Positions 7,516-15,756 of a DNA stretch of 55,401 nt are shown here, in pieces. Source of the stretch: Erysipelotrichaceae bacterium. Its GTDB lineage: Bacteria; Bacillota_I; Bacilli_A; Erysipelotrichales; Erysipelotrichaceae. The stretch covers positions 1 through 55,401 of the forward strand of contig JAIKXJ010000017.1 of assembly GCA_024684175.1 (NCBI GenBank), written 5' to 3'. Below the pieces are notes generated by a model. It was not told the DNA's origin and made no database searches. It saw nothing but the letters and a program-made list of their open reading frames with translations. How positions within the stretch are numbered: the first letter of the stretch is position 1; each line of letters begins with the position of its first letter. The position numbers were made by a program, and so were the translations under genes.

Positions 7516-8429
7516 ATTATCAGAAGTACCTGTCTATCACACCGGAGATCGAAGAAGCTTTGAAGGAAGGAAGACCGGTCGTCGCACTGGAATCGACCAT
7601 CCTTTCCCACGGCATGCCGTATCCCGAGAATATCGAATTCGCCCATAAAGTCGAAGAGATCGTCCGGGGCGAAGGCGCCATCCCGGCAACGACGGCCATC
7701 ATCGGCGGCAAGCTGAAGGTCGGACTCAATGCTGAGGAACTCGAGCTCATGTGCAAGGGCAAGGATATCGCCAAGGCTTCAAGAAGAGACGTTGCGGTCT
7801 ATCTGACCAATCAGCAGACGGCGGCCACGACCGTTGCCACGACGATGTTGATCGCCAATATGGCGGGCATCCGCATTTTTGCGACCGGCGGCATCGGCGG
7901 CGTTCACCGCGGTGCACAGGAGACGATGGATATCTCTGCCGACTTGCAGGAATTCGCACACACCAATGTTTGTGTCGTTTCCGCAGGATGCAAATCGATC
8001 CTGGATATCGGTCTGACGCTGGAATATCTTGAGACGTTCGGCGTTCCGGTCCTGGGTTTCAAGACGGAAGATTTCCCGGCATTCTACTGTGAGAAGTCCG
8101 GTTTCGGCGTCGACTATAAAGTCAAGGATGCGGCGGAAGCTGCGCAGATCCTCAAGACCAAGTGGGAACTCGGCCTCAACGGCGGTGTCTTAGTCGCCAA
8201 TCCGATCCCGCACGAGTATTCGATGGATCACGAAGTCATCGACAAGGTCATCGATCAGGCGCTCGCCATGTGCAAGGAAAAAGGGATCCACGGCAAGGCG
8301 ACGACTCCGTTCTTACTGGCAACGATCAAGGATCTCACCGGCGGCGATTCTCTGGCTTCCAATCTGCAGCTGGCTTACAACAATGCCCGCGTCGCATCGA
8401 AGATCGCCGTGGAATTCTGCAAAAAATAG
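7512..8429 (+). CDS. psuG: Pseudouridine-5'-phosphate glycosidase
   Basis: The 305-residue cytoplasmic lyase splits pseudouridine 5'-phosphate, made by the preceding kinase, into uracil and ribose 5-phosphate. This breaks the C-C glycosidic bond left over from RNA turnover. The hallmark VALESTILSHGMPYP (residues 23-37) and the FATGGIGGVHRGA loop match the PsuG/indigoidine-A family throughout, and length is typical. The start codon overlaps the psuK stop as ATGA, implying coupled translation. A strong terminator follows, so psuK-psuG is a complete two-gene operon. Confidence 0.95.
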   Translation: MNYQKYLSITPEIEEALKEGRPVVALESTILSHGMPYPENIEFAHKVEEIVRGEGAIPATTAIIGGKLKVGLNAEELELMCKGKDIAKASRRDVAVYLTNQQTAATTVATTMLIANMAGIRIFATGGIGGVHRGAQETMDISADLQEFAHTNVCVVSAGCKSILDIGLTLEYLETFGVPVLGFKTEDFPAFYCEKSGFGVDYKVKDAAEAAQILKTKWELGLNGGVLVANPIPHEYSMDHEVIDKVIDQALAMCKEKGIHGKATTPFLLATIKDLTGGDSLASNLQLAYNNARVASKIAVEFCKK

Positions 8430-8436
8430 TATTTTC

Positions 8437-8470
8437 GGTACAGGTCTTCCCTGTACCTTTTTCTTTTTTT
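8437..8470 (+). terminator. Terminator of psuK-psuG
   Basis: Arms ggtacagg (8437-8444) and cctgtacc (8450-8457), 5-base loop, followed by a long T-rich run. Confidence 0.85.
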
Positions 8471-8500
8471 GAGGAGTACGTAAGATATAATGGTATTGCT

Positions 8501-9175
8501 ATGACAAAACTGATTATTTTTGATATGGACGGACTGCTTCTGGATTCCGAGAGGCAGATGTATTCCAGGCTGGGCGTGGAAGTCTCTTCCAAACTTGGCA
8601 TGCCGGTCAGTCTGGACTTTTTGGCTTCCCTGATGGGCAACGGCTGGGACATCTACGAACGGAGGATGGCCGAGCATATGGGCAAAGATTTTCCGATCGG
8701 CGAATACATGCGCCTCATGCACGAGGGGATCGCATATACGATCGAAAATGTACCGATCCCGATGCGTCCCGGGGCAAGAGAAGTCCTCGATTACTGCAAG
8801 AAAAGCGGATATCTGATGGCGATCGCCACCTCGACGCATAAGAAACAGGCTTACCAATGTCTGAAAAATGCTGCGATCTTCGATTACTTCGATCACATCG
8901 TTACCGGCGATCAGGTAACGAAAGGCAAACCGGATCCGGAAATCTACTTAAAAACGCTGGAACACTTCGGCATCGACGCAAGCGAAGCGCTGGTCCTTGA
9001 AGACGGACATAACGGTGCTTTGGCGGCGTTTGCGGCCGGCATCCGGCTGGTGATCGTCGAAGACCTCGCATATATCAGCGAAGAAGACCGGCAGAAAGCT
9101 TATCTTCATACTTATGATATCCGGGATGTGATCCCGCTTCTCAGGAGCGAAAATGAGGGAACCGCTGGCGCATAG
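8501..9175 (+). CDS. HAD-superfamily phosphatase/phosphoglucomutase-like hydrolase
   Basis: The 224-residue cytoplasmic protein shows motif I FDMDGLLLDSE with the nucleophile Asp8, motif II IATSTHKK, motif III KGKPDPEIY and motif IV VLEDGHNG (family usual EDSxxG). A helical cap at about 15-85 places it with the beta-phosphoglucomutase-like group, which dephosphorylate or isomerise sugar phosphates. The substrate is unknown. The ATG at 8501 is chosen because TATAAT at 8486-8491 would start the mRNA only a few bases before it. The gaggag at 8471-8476 lies upstream of that -10 and so cannot be its ribosome site. It heads an operon and overlaps rarA by 23 bases. Confidence 0.85.
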   Translation: MTKLIIFDMDGLLLDSERQMYSRLGVEVSSKLGMPVSLDFLASLMGNGWDIYERRMAEHMGKDFPIGEYMRLMHEGIAYTIENVPIPMRPGAREVLDYCKKSGYLMAIATSTHKKQAYQCLKNAAIFDYFDHIVTGDQVTKGKPDPEIYLKTLEHFGIDASEALVLEDGHNGALAAFAAGIRLVIVEDLAYISEEDRQKAYLHTYDIRDVIPLLRSENEGTAGA

Positions 9176-10409
9176 ACTGCGTCCCGAGCGTCTCGATGAC
9201 ATTCTGGGCCAGAAGAAGCTGGTCGGAAACAACGGGGTCTTACGCAGATGTGTGGAACAGGGGCAGATGTTTTCTGCCATCTTTTTCGGTCCGCCGGGTA
9301 CCGGCAAGACGACGACGGCGAGAGTCATCGCCAATGAACTGAAGCGTCCTTACCGGCGTTTCAATGCGGTGACCGGCAATAAAAAGGATCTCGATCAGAT
9401 CTTCACCGAAGCCAGGATGACCGGTCAGCTGATCCTGATCTGCGATGAAGTCCACCGGCTCAACAAAGACAAGCAGGACCTCCTTCTTCCGCACGTGGAA
9501 GACGGTTCGATCCTGCTGATCGGCGCCACGACGGCCAATCCTTATCATTCGATCAATCCGGCCATCCGTTCGCGCTGTCACCTGTTTGAATTTGAAAAGC
9601 TGAGCGATGAGGATATCAAGGAAGGCCTCTTACATGCCCTGAAAGCGGAAGAAGGGCTCAAAGGCGAGTATCAGATCGACGAAGACGCCATGCAGCTGAT
9701 CTGTGACTGTGTCAACGGTGACATCCGTTTTGCCTTGAACATCCTGGAGATCTCGGCCATCCTGTGCAAGGATCATCACATCGACAGGGAGACCGTTGAG
9801 GTCAACTGTAAGAACGTCAACAACCGTTCCTTCGGTTCGGAAGACGGCTATTACGACTTACTTTCGGGATTTCAGAAATCCATACGGGGATCCGATGCCA
9901 ATGCCGCCCTGTATTATCTGGCTCTGCTGGCTCAGACCGGGGATGTGACCTCGATCTGCCGGCGGCTATTGGTCATCGCTTATGAAGATATCGGCCTGGC
10001 CAATCCGCAGCTGGCTTCGCGGACTTATGCGGCATGTCAGGCTGCGGAATATACGGGTTTCCCGGAAGCCATCATCCCTTTGGGGATCCATGTCATCGAT
10101 CTGTGCCTGTCACCGAAATCGCGGACGGGCATGGATGCCATACACAAGGCGGAAGACATCGTCGCCAACAAGGCCTACGAGATGCCGAAATATCTGAAGC
10201 TGACACCGGTCGGCTTATCTGCCGGTGAGAAATACTCTTATGAACGTTATGACTGTTTCCACAAGATACAGTATCTGCCGGAGGAACTCAAGGATCTCGA
10301 CCTGTTTCCGGACTTCAACGCCAACCGCTATGAGCAGCAGCTGAAAGCGGTCTATGAGGAACTCAAGAAAAATAAAAGGACTTCGGACCTGAAAGGACTT
10401 TACAGATGA
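9153..10409 (+). CDS. rarA: Replication-associated recombination protein A (AAA+ ATPase)
   Basis: The 418-residue cytoplasmic protein is related to clamp-loader ATPases and acts at stalled replication forks. It opens with MREPLAHRLRPERLDDILGQ, the family start. Walker A GPPGTGKTT follows at about 47-55, Walker B LILICDEVHR, sensor 1 GATTANP, an SRC arginine finger region and the C-terminal MgsA tetramerisation domain (about 240-415; SKSRTGMDAIHKA region). Length fits RarA/MgsA. It overlaps the HAD gene by 23 bases and acpS by 4, so it is embedded in a five-gene operon without obvious functional unity. Confidence 0.95.
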   Translation: MREPLAHRLRPERLDDILGQKKLVGNNGVLRRCVEQGQMFSAIFFGPPGTGKTTTARVIANELKRPYRRFNAVTGNKKDLDQIFTEARMTGQLILICDEVHRLNKDKQDLLLPHVEDGSILLIGATTANPYHSINPAIRSRCHLFEFEKLSDEDIKEGLLHALKAEEGLKGEYQIDEDAMQLICDCVNGDIRFALNILEISAILCKDHHIDRETVEVNCKNVNNRSFGSEDGYYDLLSGFQKSIRGSDANAALYYLALLAQTGDVTSICRRLLVIAYEDIGLANPQLASRTYAACQAAEYTGFPEAIIPLGIHVIDLCLSPKSRTGMDAIHKAEDIVANKAYEMPKYLKLTPVGLSAGEKYSYERYDCFHKIQYLPEELKDLDLFPDFNANRYEQQLKAVYEELKKNKRTSDLKGLYR

Positions 10410-10756
10410 TCTTAGGAATCGGGACCGACATCGTCGATATCTCCCGGGTGCGGAAAGCGATCTCGGAAGCATTTTTAGCCAAAGTGCTTTCTGAGGAAGA
10501 ACGGGAAAAAGCATCGTCGATGAGCGAAGAGCGGAAGATCCAGTTCACCGCCGGCCGTTTTGCCGCCAAGGAGGCGATCATCAAAGCGCTCAGCGATCAT
10601 GAAGTACCGGATCTGCGCGATCTGAACATCACCAACAACGAAAAAGGAAAACCGGAGATCGTCTACAAAGATTACGATCTTAAGATCTCGATCTCTCATG
10701 AAAAAGACTATGCGATCGCTTTTGCGGTCCTGCAGGAGAATAAGGAACAGATATGA
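10406..10756 (+). CDS. acpS: Holo-acyl-carrier-protein synthase
   Basis: The 116-residue enzyme transfers 4'-phosphopantetheine from CoA to acyl carrier protein, which activates fatty-acid synthesis. The N-terminal GIGTDIVDISRV has the magnesium-binding Asp. GRFAAKEAIIKAL has the Glu and Lys of the active site, and KISISHEKDYAIAFAVL is the C-terminal family motif. Length is typical of the trimeric AcpS type. It has ATGA overlaps with both rarA and the following aminotransferase. Confidence 0.96.
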   Translation: MILGIGTDIVDISRVRKAISEAFLAKVLSEEEREKASSMSEERKIQFTAGRFAAKEAIIKALSDHEVPDLRDLNITNNEKGKPEIVYKDYDLKISISHEKDYAIAFAVLQENKEQI

Positions 10757-11919
10757 AATTTGTCAGAAAAAAAGAGAATACGGAGCGCTATGTCGACACG
10801 ATCTTTTCAGTCGTGAATGCTGCCAAGTCCGACCCGCTGGCCATCAATGCGACAGCCGGCTGTCTTTACGATGAGGAAGGAAAGCTCCTGACCTTCAAGT
10901 GCGTCTATGATGCCGAAAAAACGATAGCCCCGGCAAAACGGGCAGCTTATGCCTCTTCTCCTGCCGGCAATGCCGATTATATCGAAACGATCTGCGATTT
11001 CGTTCTGGACGGCAGAGTCAAAAACCATCACCGCTCGATCGCCACGCCCGGCGGGACCGGTGCCATCGCGACAGCGGTCACGTCCTGCCTTGATGAAGGC
11101 GATACGATCCTTTATCCGCAGATCGCCTGGGGCAACTACAAAGTCATCGCCGCGGAACACAATCTCAGGTCTGTGACTTACGATGTCTATGATCTTGAGG
11201 ATCTGTTTGAGAAGATCGATTCCGTTGACGGCAAAGTCTTCCTGATCATCAATTCGCCGTGTCAAAATCCTCTGGGTCAGGCTTACAGTTATGAAGAATG
11301 GAAAAAGATCATCGGCAAGCTCGATTCTCTCAATAAGGAAGTCGTCCTTCTGTGCGATATCGCTTATATCGATTATGCGGACGGCGATCCGAAGGCTTAT
11401 TTCCCGCTCTTTGATACGATCGGCGATCACATCCTGGTGCTTCTTTGTGCCTCCTGTTCCAAAGCGTTCTCTTATTACGGACAGAGGCTCGGTGCTTTGA
11501 TCGCCATCAATAACGACGAAGGATTCCTGGACCATTACATCAATCTGTGTTCAAGGCTGGCCAGAGCGACCTGGTCCAATCTCAACAACGCCGCCATGAT
11601 CAATATCGCCCAGGTACTCAGTGATCATCGTAAAGAATACGATGAGGAGCTTTCCGCGGCGAAGAAGATGCTGAAAGAGAGGACCGACCTGTTCATTAGA
11701 CAAGCAAAAGAATGTGCGCTAGAATTGTATACGTCTTGCGGCGGTTTCTTCGTGACCATTGCATATGATGACAATAAGAAACGTGATGAGGATCATCAGA
11801 AGCTCATCGATCATCATATCTACACGATCAAGGTCAACAAGGGCATCCGGGTCGGACTGTGTTCCGTTCCGCTGAAGACCGTCGACGGGCTTGCGTATAA
11901 AATAAAGGAATTGATCTGA
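10753..11919 (+). CDS. Class I/II PLP aminotransferase (aspartate/aromatic type)
   Basis: The 388-residue cytoplasmic enzyme is a fold-type I aminotransferase. Landmarks are the cofactor loop TPGGTGAIATA (about 98-108), NSPCQNPLG in place of the common NPHNPTG, and LLCDIAYIDY. The PLP lysine lies in ASCSKAFSYYGQRLGAL. The YGQR element is reminiscent of the aspartate/tyrosine aminotransferase branch. The amino acid substrate cannot be fixed from sequence. It is the fourth gene of the HAD-rarA-acpS operon, overlapping acpS by 4 bases and the GtrA gene by 1. A second, only distantly similar aminotransferase lies about 1 kb downstream. Confidence 0.87.
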   Translation: MKFVRKKENTERYVDTIFSVVNAAKSDPLAINATAGCLYDEEGKLLTFKCVYDAEKTIAPAKRAAYASSPAGNADYIETICDFVLDGRVKNHHRSIATPGGTGAIATAVTSCLDEGDTILYPQIAWGNYKVIAAEHNLRSVTYDVYDLEDLFEKIDSVDGKVFLIINSPCQNPLGQAYSYEEWKKIIGKLDSLNKEVVLLCDIAYIDYADGDPKAYFPLFDTIGDHILVLLCASCSKAFSYYGQRLGALIAINNDEGFLDHYINLCSRLARATWSNLNNAAMINIAQVLSDHRKEYDEELSAAKKMLKERTDLFIRQAKECALELYTSCGGFFVTIAYDDNKKRDEDHQKLIDHHIYTIKVNKGIRVGLCSVPLKTVDGLAYKIKELI

Positions 11920-12422
11920 TGGAAGAAAACAAAAACATACAAGACGTTCAGGACGTCAACAACAAACCGCAGTTTGCGATCTTTGACTGGATCGTCTCAT
12001 TACCGGTCATCCGCATCGTCAAACCGCTCTACGAATGGAAGAAAGCCTTCTGGATCTATTGCTTCCTGGGCCTGATCTCCACGGTCTCCAACTACATTTT
12101 CACGATCGTCTTATCGAGGACGTTCAACCTCCTCGGTTCGGTCGCCAACATCATCGCCTGGATGATGTCGACATTGATCTCATTTGTCCTGTTCCGATAT
12201 TTCTACTTTGACAGGACCAACAATTCATTCCTCAATGAACTGGTGAAATTCGCTTCCGCGCGTATCTTCACGCTGGGCGTCGAGGAACTTTCGATCCTTG
12301 TCTTCGTCGATATCCTGAAATTCGATATCCGCATCATCAAGCTGATCCTGATCCCGGTCACGGCGATCCTGAATTATTTCATCTCGAAGATCTTCGTCTT
12401 CAAGAACAAGGAAGAAAAATAA
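11919..12422 (+). CDS. GtrA-family membrane protein
   Basis: The 167-residue protein has a hydrophilic N-terminus of about 40 residues, then four membrane helices (about 47-67, 72-95, 112-132 and 137-157). It ends SKIFVFKNKEEK, the usual short basic tail of the family. GtrA-like proteins are thought to help flip or deliver lipid-linked sugars for cell-surface glycosylation. No glycosyltransferase gene is adjacent. It overlaps the aminotransferase stop by 1 base and is followed by a terminator, so it closes the operon that begins at 8501. Confidence 0.85.
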   Translation: MEENKNIQDVQDVNNKPQFAIFDWIVSLPVIRIVKPLYEWKKAFWIYCFLGLISTVSNYIFTIVLSRTFNLLGSVANIIAWMMSTLISFVLFRYFYFDRTNNSFLNELVKFASARIFTLGVEELSILVFVDILKFDIRIIKLILIPVTAILNYFISKIFVFKNKEEK

Positions 12423-12428
12423 ACATGC

Positions 12429-12459
12429 AGCTCGTAAGTTCATCTTGCGGGCTGTTTTG
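12429..12459 (+). terminator. Terminator of the HAD-rarA-acpS operon
   Basis: Eleven-pair stem with two G-T pairs, 12429-12439 with 12445-12455, 5-base loop, then TTTT. Confidence 0.75.
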
Positions 12460-12513
12460 TAAAAGTGAAACTATGGTGATAAAATTGATTCAAAATACAG
12501 TGAGGTACAGTCT

Positions 12514-12996
12514 ATGAACGAATTACTGAAACTGATCGAAAACAATGCACGCTTCGAGGCGAAAGATCTGGCAGCCTGCCTCGGCGAAGAGGAAGGCAAG
12601 ACACTGGAGACGCTGGAACGCTACCGTAAGGAAGGGATCATCGCCGGTTATCACACCATCATCAACTGGGAGAAGGCCGATGTCGAGATCTCCAAGGCGA
12701 TCATCTTCGTCAGCTGCGTCCCGGAACGCGTCGCCGGCTACGACAAGATCGCCGAGCGGATCTCCCGTTATCCGGAAGTCGAATCTCTGTATCTGATCTC
12801 CGGCAAAGCGGAGTTCTTACTGCAGGTCAACGGCAAGAACATGCGTGAAGTCTCCAATTTTGTGGCACACAAGCTTGCGCCGACGGAAGGGGTCAACGGC
12901 ACCGAGACGATGTTCGTGCTCAAGGAATACAAGAAGTACGGCGTCTCTTTCTTTGAAGAGGCGAGCGAAGGCGAAAGGCTTCTGGTGACCCCATGA
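12514..12996 (+). CDS. Lrp/AsnC-family transcriptional regulator
   Basis: The 160-residue protein has an N-terminal helix-turn-helix (about 1-55; AKDLAACLGEEEGKTLETLERYRKEG has the right spacing) and a C-terminal RAM ligand-binding domain (about 65-150). These proteins sense amino acids and act locally or globally. A gaggt site lies 8 bases before the ATG. It overlaps the next aminotransferase gene by 4 bases. Bacillus subtilis yugG-yugH has the same Lrp/aminotransferase pairing, which supports a local regulatory role. Confidence 0.88.
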   Translation: MNELLKLIENNARFEAKDLAACLGEEEGKTLETLERYRKEGIIAGYHTIINWEKADVEISKAIIFVSCVPERVAGYDKIAERISRYPEVESLYLISGKAEFLLQVNGKNMREVSNFVAHKLAPTEGVNGTETMFVLKEYKKYGVSFFEEASEGERLLVTP

Positions 12997-14159
12997 TTTT
13001 CGACGAAGAGATCAATCAGACCATTCGTTTCATGAAACCGAGCGGCATCCGCAAGTTTTTTGATATTGCCGCAACGAAAAAAGGCGTCGTCTCTTTGGGC
13101 GTCGGCGAACCGGATTTCATCACTCCGTGGCACATCCGGGAAGCGGCCATCCATGCGATCGAAAAAGGCCGGACTTTCTATACCGGAAACAAAGGTCTTC
13201 CGGTCTTGCAGGAGGCGATCTGCGATTATTACAAGCGCAAATTCAATATCACATACGATCCTAAGGAAAACGTCATCGTCACCGTCGGCGGATCCGAGGG
13301 CATCGATGTCGTCTTAAGGGCTTTATGTCAGCCGGGCGATGAAGTCATCCTGCCGACACCGGCTTATGTGGCTTATGCGGCGATCATCGAGATGGCCGGA
13401 GCCAAGGTCGTCGAAGTGGAGCTCAAGGAAGAAGAACGTTTCAAACTGACACCGGAGGCGCTGAAGGCGGCGATGTCGGAAAAGACCAAGGCCGTCATCC
13501 TCAACTTCCCGGGCAACCCGACGGGCGGCGTCATGAGCAGGGAAGACTACGCAAAGATCGTTCCGATCTTAAAAGAAAGCAAGATCTTCGCGATCACCGA
13601 TGAGATCTATGCGGAACTCACTTATGAGGGAAAACATGTCTCTCTGGCGGAATTCGACGAAGTCAAAGACCGGACCGTCGTCATCAACGGTTTTTCCAAG
13701 GCGTATTCGATGACCGGCTACCGTGTCGGATATATCCTTGCCCACAAGGATCTGATCGAGGTGTTCAACAAGGTCCACCAGTACACGATCATGTGTGCCA
13801 GCACGCCGTCCCAATATGCGGCGATCGAAGCGGCATACAACGGCGATGACGACATCGAGGAGATGTTCATGAGTTTCCGCCACCGGCGCAACTACATCGT
13901 CAAGGAACTCAACCGCATCGGTCTCAAGACCCATATGCCGGAAGGTGCCTTCTATGTCTTCCCGTCCATCAAATGCAGCGGCATGAGCTCGCAGGATTTC
14001 TGTGAGAAGCTGCTGGATGAGGAGAACCTGGCGCTGGTCCCGGGCGATGCCTTCGGTCAGGCAGGAGAAGGCTATGTGCGTATCTCCTATGCCTATTCGC
14101 TCGACGAGATCAAGACCGCGATCGAAAAACTGGAGCACTTTTTGGCAGTCCATTCCTAA
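12993..14159 (+). CDS. PLP aminotransferase (AspC/PatA class I, subgroup Ib)
   Basis: The 388-residue cytoplasmic enzyme shows GVGEPDF near residue 38, YTGNKGLPVLQEAI, VTVGGSEGID (cofactor phosphate region) and NFPGNPTGG. ITDEIYAEL and the PLP lysine in INGFSKAYSMTGYRVGY follow, then the substrate Arg region YVRISYA. This is the classical subgroup Ib pattern, used on aspartate, aromatic amino acids or alanine. It is translated with the overlapping Lrp regulator, which suggests that its substrate or product is the regulator's ligand (inference). Its stop lies inside a GAAA-loop terminator. Confidence 0.93.
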   Translation: MIFDEEINQTIRFMKPSGIRKFFDIAATKKGVVSLGVGEPDFITPWHIREAAIHAIEKGRTFYTGNKGLPVLQEAICDYYKRKFNITYDPKENVIVTVGGSEGIDVVLRALCQPGDEVILPTPAYVAYAAIIEMAGAKVVEVELKEEERFKLTPEALKAAMSEKTKAVILNFPGNPTGGVMSREDYAKIVPILKESKIFAITDEIYAELTYEGKHVSLAEFDEVKDRTVVINGFSKAYSMTGYRVGYILAHKDLIEVFNKVHQYTIMCASTPSQYAAIEAAYNGDDDIEEMFMSFRHRRNYIVKELNRIGLKTHMPEGAFYVFPSIKCSGMSSQDFCEKLLDEENLALVPGDAFGQAGEGYVRISYAYSLDEIKTAIEKLEHFLAVHS

Positions 14160-14178
14160 GGAACGAAAGTTCCTTTTT
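14158..14178 (+). terminator. Terminator of the Lrp-aminotransferase operon
   Basis: Arms aaggaac (14158-14164) and gttcctt (14169-14175), GAAA tetraloop, T-run to 14178. The left arm includes part of the stop codon (14157-14159). Confidence 0.8.
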
Positions 14179-14186
14179 CAATGGCA

Positions 14187-14192
14187 TATAAT
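14187..14192 (+). promoter_or_regulatory. -10 box of gpsA
   Basis: TATAAT at 14187-14192 lies 22 bases before the gpsA ATG, leaving room for the strong aaggaggtg-like site (aaggtgag). No clear -35. Confidence 0.5.
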
Positions 14193-14214
14193 GAAGATAA
14201 GGAAGGTGAGAGAT

Positions 14215-15222
14215 ATGAAGATAGGCGTACTTGGAGCCGGGACCTGGGGCATGGCTTTGGCCAGGATGCTGGCGAACGATGAATATGAAGTGACCGTATG
14301 GTCGGCGATCGAAAGCGAGATCGATGAGCTTTCTGCTTCGAGAGTCCATAAGAACCTGCCGGGCATGGTGATCCCGGAGCGCATCGTCTTCACCAAAGAT
14401 ATCGAAGATGTCTGCAAGGACAAGGACATCCTTTTGTCCGCTGTTCCTTCGGTCTATGTCCGGGGAACGATGGAAAAAGCGGCGCCGTTCATCCCGGACG
14501 GACAGATCATCGTCGATGTGGCCAAGGGCATCGAAGCCGGTACGCTGTTCACGATGTCACAGGTCATCGAGGATGTGCTTTCCGACGGGAAGCACGATCA
14601 TGTGAAGGTCGTCGCTTTATCGGGACCGACGCACGCCGAAGAAGTGGCGAAAGACCTGCCGACGACGATCGTTTCCGCATGCAAGGACATGGCGGCGGCG
14701 GAAAAGGTCCAGGACATCTTCATGAACACCTGCATGCGTGTCTACACCAATGAGGACGTTTTGGGTATCGAACTTTGCGGTGCCTTGAAAAACATCATCG
14801 CCCTGGCTTCCGGTATCTCCGCCGGTCTGGGCTATGGTGACAACGCCAAAGCGGCGATCATCACCCGCGGTATGGTCGAAATGACAAGACTCGGTCTGGC
14901 GATGGGCGCCGACAAGCAGACGTTTGCCGGACTGGCCGGGATCGGCGATCTGATCGTCACGGCGACCTCCATGCATTCGCGGAACAACCGCTGCGGCATC
15001 CTGATCGGACAGGGCGTCCCGCCCAAAGAGGCCGTGAAACAGGTCGGCATGGTCGTGGAAGGCGTCAATGCGCTGCCTGCTGCGATGCGGCTGATCGAAA
15101 AATATCAGATCGAAATGCCGATCACTTCGATGGTGAACGCGATCGTGAATGAACAAGTCTCGCCGGCAAGTGCCGTCAATGCACTGATGCAAAGAGACAA
15201 GAAGAACGAGATGGATCTGTAA
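14215..15222 (+). CDS. gpsA: NAD(P)-dependent glycerol-3-phosphate dehydrogenase
   Basis: The 335-residue cytoplasmic enzyme reduces dihydroxyacetone phosphate to glycerol 3-phosphate for membrane lipids. The Rossmann start MKIGVLGAGTWGMALA, VPSVYVR, KGIE, SGPTHAEEV, the catalytic-Lys region GALKNIIALASGI and GLAGIGDLIVT are all intact. The ATG at 14215 follows ggaaggtgag, so the longer upstream reading is not used. A 1-base TAATG overlap links it to the acetyltransferase. A GlpA-like dehydrogenase cluster acting in the opposite direction lies at 34624-37630. Confidence 0.96.
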   Translation: MKIGVLGAGTWGMALARMLANDEYEVTVWSAIESEIDELSASRVHKNLPGMVIPERIVFTKDIEDVCKDKDILLSAVPSVYVRGTMEKAAPFIPDGQIIVDVAKGIEAGTLFTMSQVIEDVLSDGKHDHVKVVALSGPTHAEEVAKDLPTTIVSACKDMAAAEKVQDIFMNTCMRVYTNEDVLGIELCGALKNIIALASGISAGLGYGDNAKAAIITRGMVEMTRLGLAMGADKQTFAGLAGIGDLIVTATSMHSRNNRCGILIGQGVPPKEAVKQVGMVVEGVNALPAAMRLIEKYQIEMPITSMVNAIVNEQVSPASAVNALMQRDKKNEMDL

Positions 15223-15731
15223 TGATCGAAACGAAAGATCTTCTGCTGGATAAGGCAAAGCTCTCCGATCACGAAAAGATGTATGAAAACGTGTGGCGGC
15301 ATCCGGAAGCTGCCCGTTACATGTTCTGGAAGATCAGCGAAGAGGAAAGCGACGCTTTGCCCCGCATGGAGAGGACGATCGCTTTTCAGAAAGATCACGA
15401 TACCTATCTGATCTATGAAAAGAAAAGCGGCGAACCGATCGGTTTTGCCGGCATGGAACGGATCGATGAAACGACGGTCCGGGAAGAAGGGATCTGCCTG
15501 GGTCCGGCTTTTGTTGCCCGGGGTTATGGCAGACAGGTCTTGCAGGCGCTGATCGACCGGGGGAAAGAAGTCTACCATGCGGAAAACTTCATATATTCCT
15601 GCCGGAAAGAAAATATAGCTTCGCGGAAACTGGCAGAGAGTTTCGGTTTCACGAAGACCGGAGAAGAAGAAAAGGAAGATCCCCGGGACGGATCTTCCTA
15701 TACGATGCTTCATTTTACAAAGAAGATCTGA
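15222..15731 (+). CDS. GNAT-family N-acetyltransferase (RimJ/RimL-like)
   Basis: The 169-residue cytoplasmic protein has a GNAT fold. Visible parts are an N-terminal LLLDKAKLSDHEKMYENVW segment, a central strand IGFAGMERID, the acetyl-CoA loop ARGYGRQVLQALID, and the C-terminal ENIASRKLAESFGFTKTGEE typical of RimJ-like enzymes that acetylate amino groups. The substrate is unknown. It shares an operon with gpsA (1-base overlap). Its stop codon lies in the loop of the terminator. Confidence 0.85.
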   Translation: MIETKDLLLDKAKLSDHEKMYENVWRHPEAARYMFWKISEEESDALPRMERTIAFQKDHDTYLIYEKKSGEPIGFAGMERIDETTVREEGICLGPAFVARGYGRQVLQALIDRGKEVYHAENFIYSCRKENIASRKLAESFGFTKTGEEEKEDPRDGSSYTMLHFTKKI

Positions 15732-15746
15732 GGGTCTTCTTTTTTT
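15720..15746 (+). terminator. Terminator of gpsA-acetyltransferase
   Basis: Nine-pair stem 15720-15728 with 15733-15741 (one G-T pair), loop holding the tga stop, T-run to 15746. Confidence 0.8.
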
Positions 15747-15756
15747 GACTGTGAGA

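Noticed and set aside
12993..14159. The two aminotransferases (10753-11919 and 12993-14159) as a recent duplication
   Set aside because: Their lengths happen to match at 388 residues, but their motifs differ strongly (NSPCQNPLG and ASCSKAFSYYG against NFPGNPTGG and GFSKAYSMTGY), so they belong to separate subgroups.
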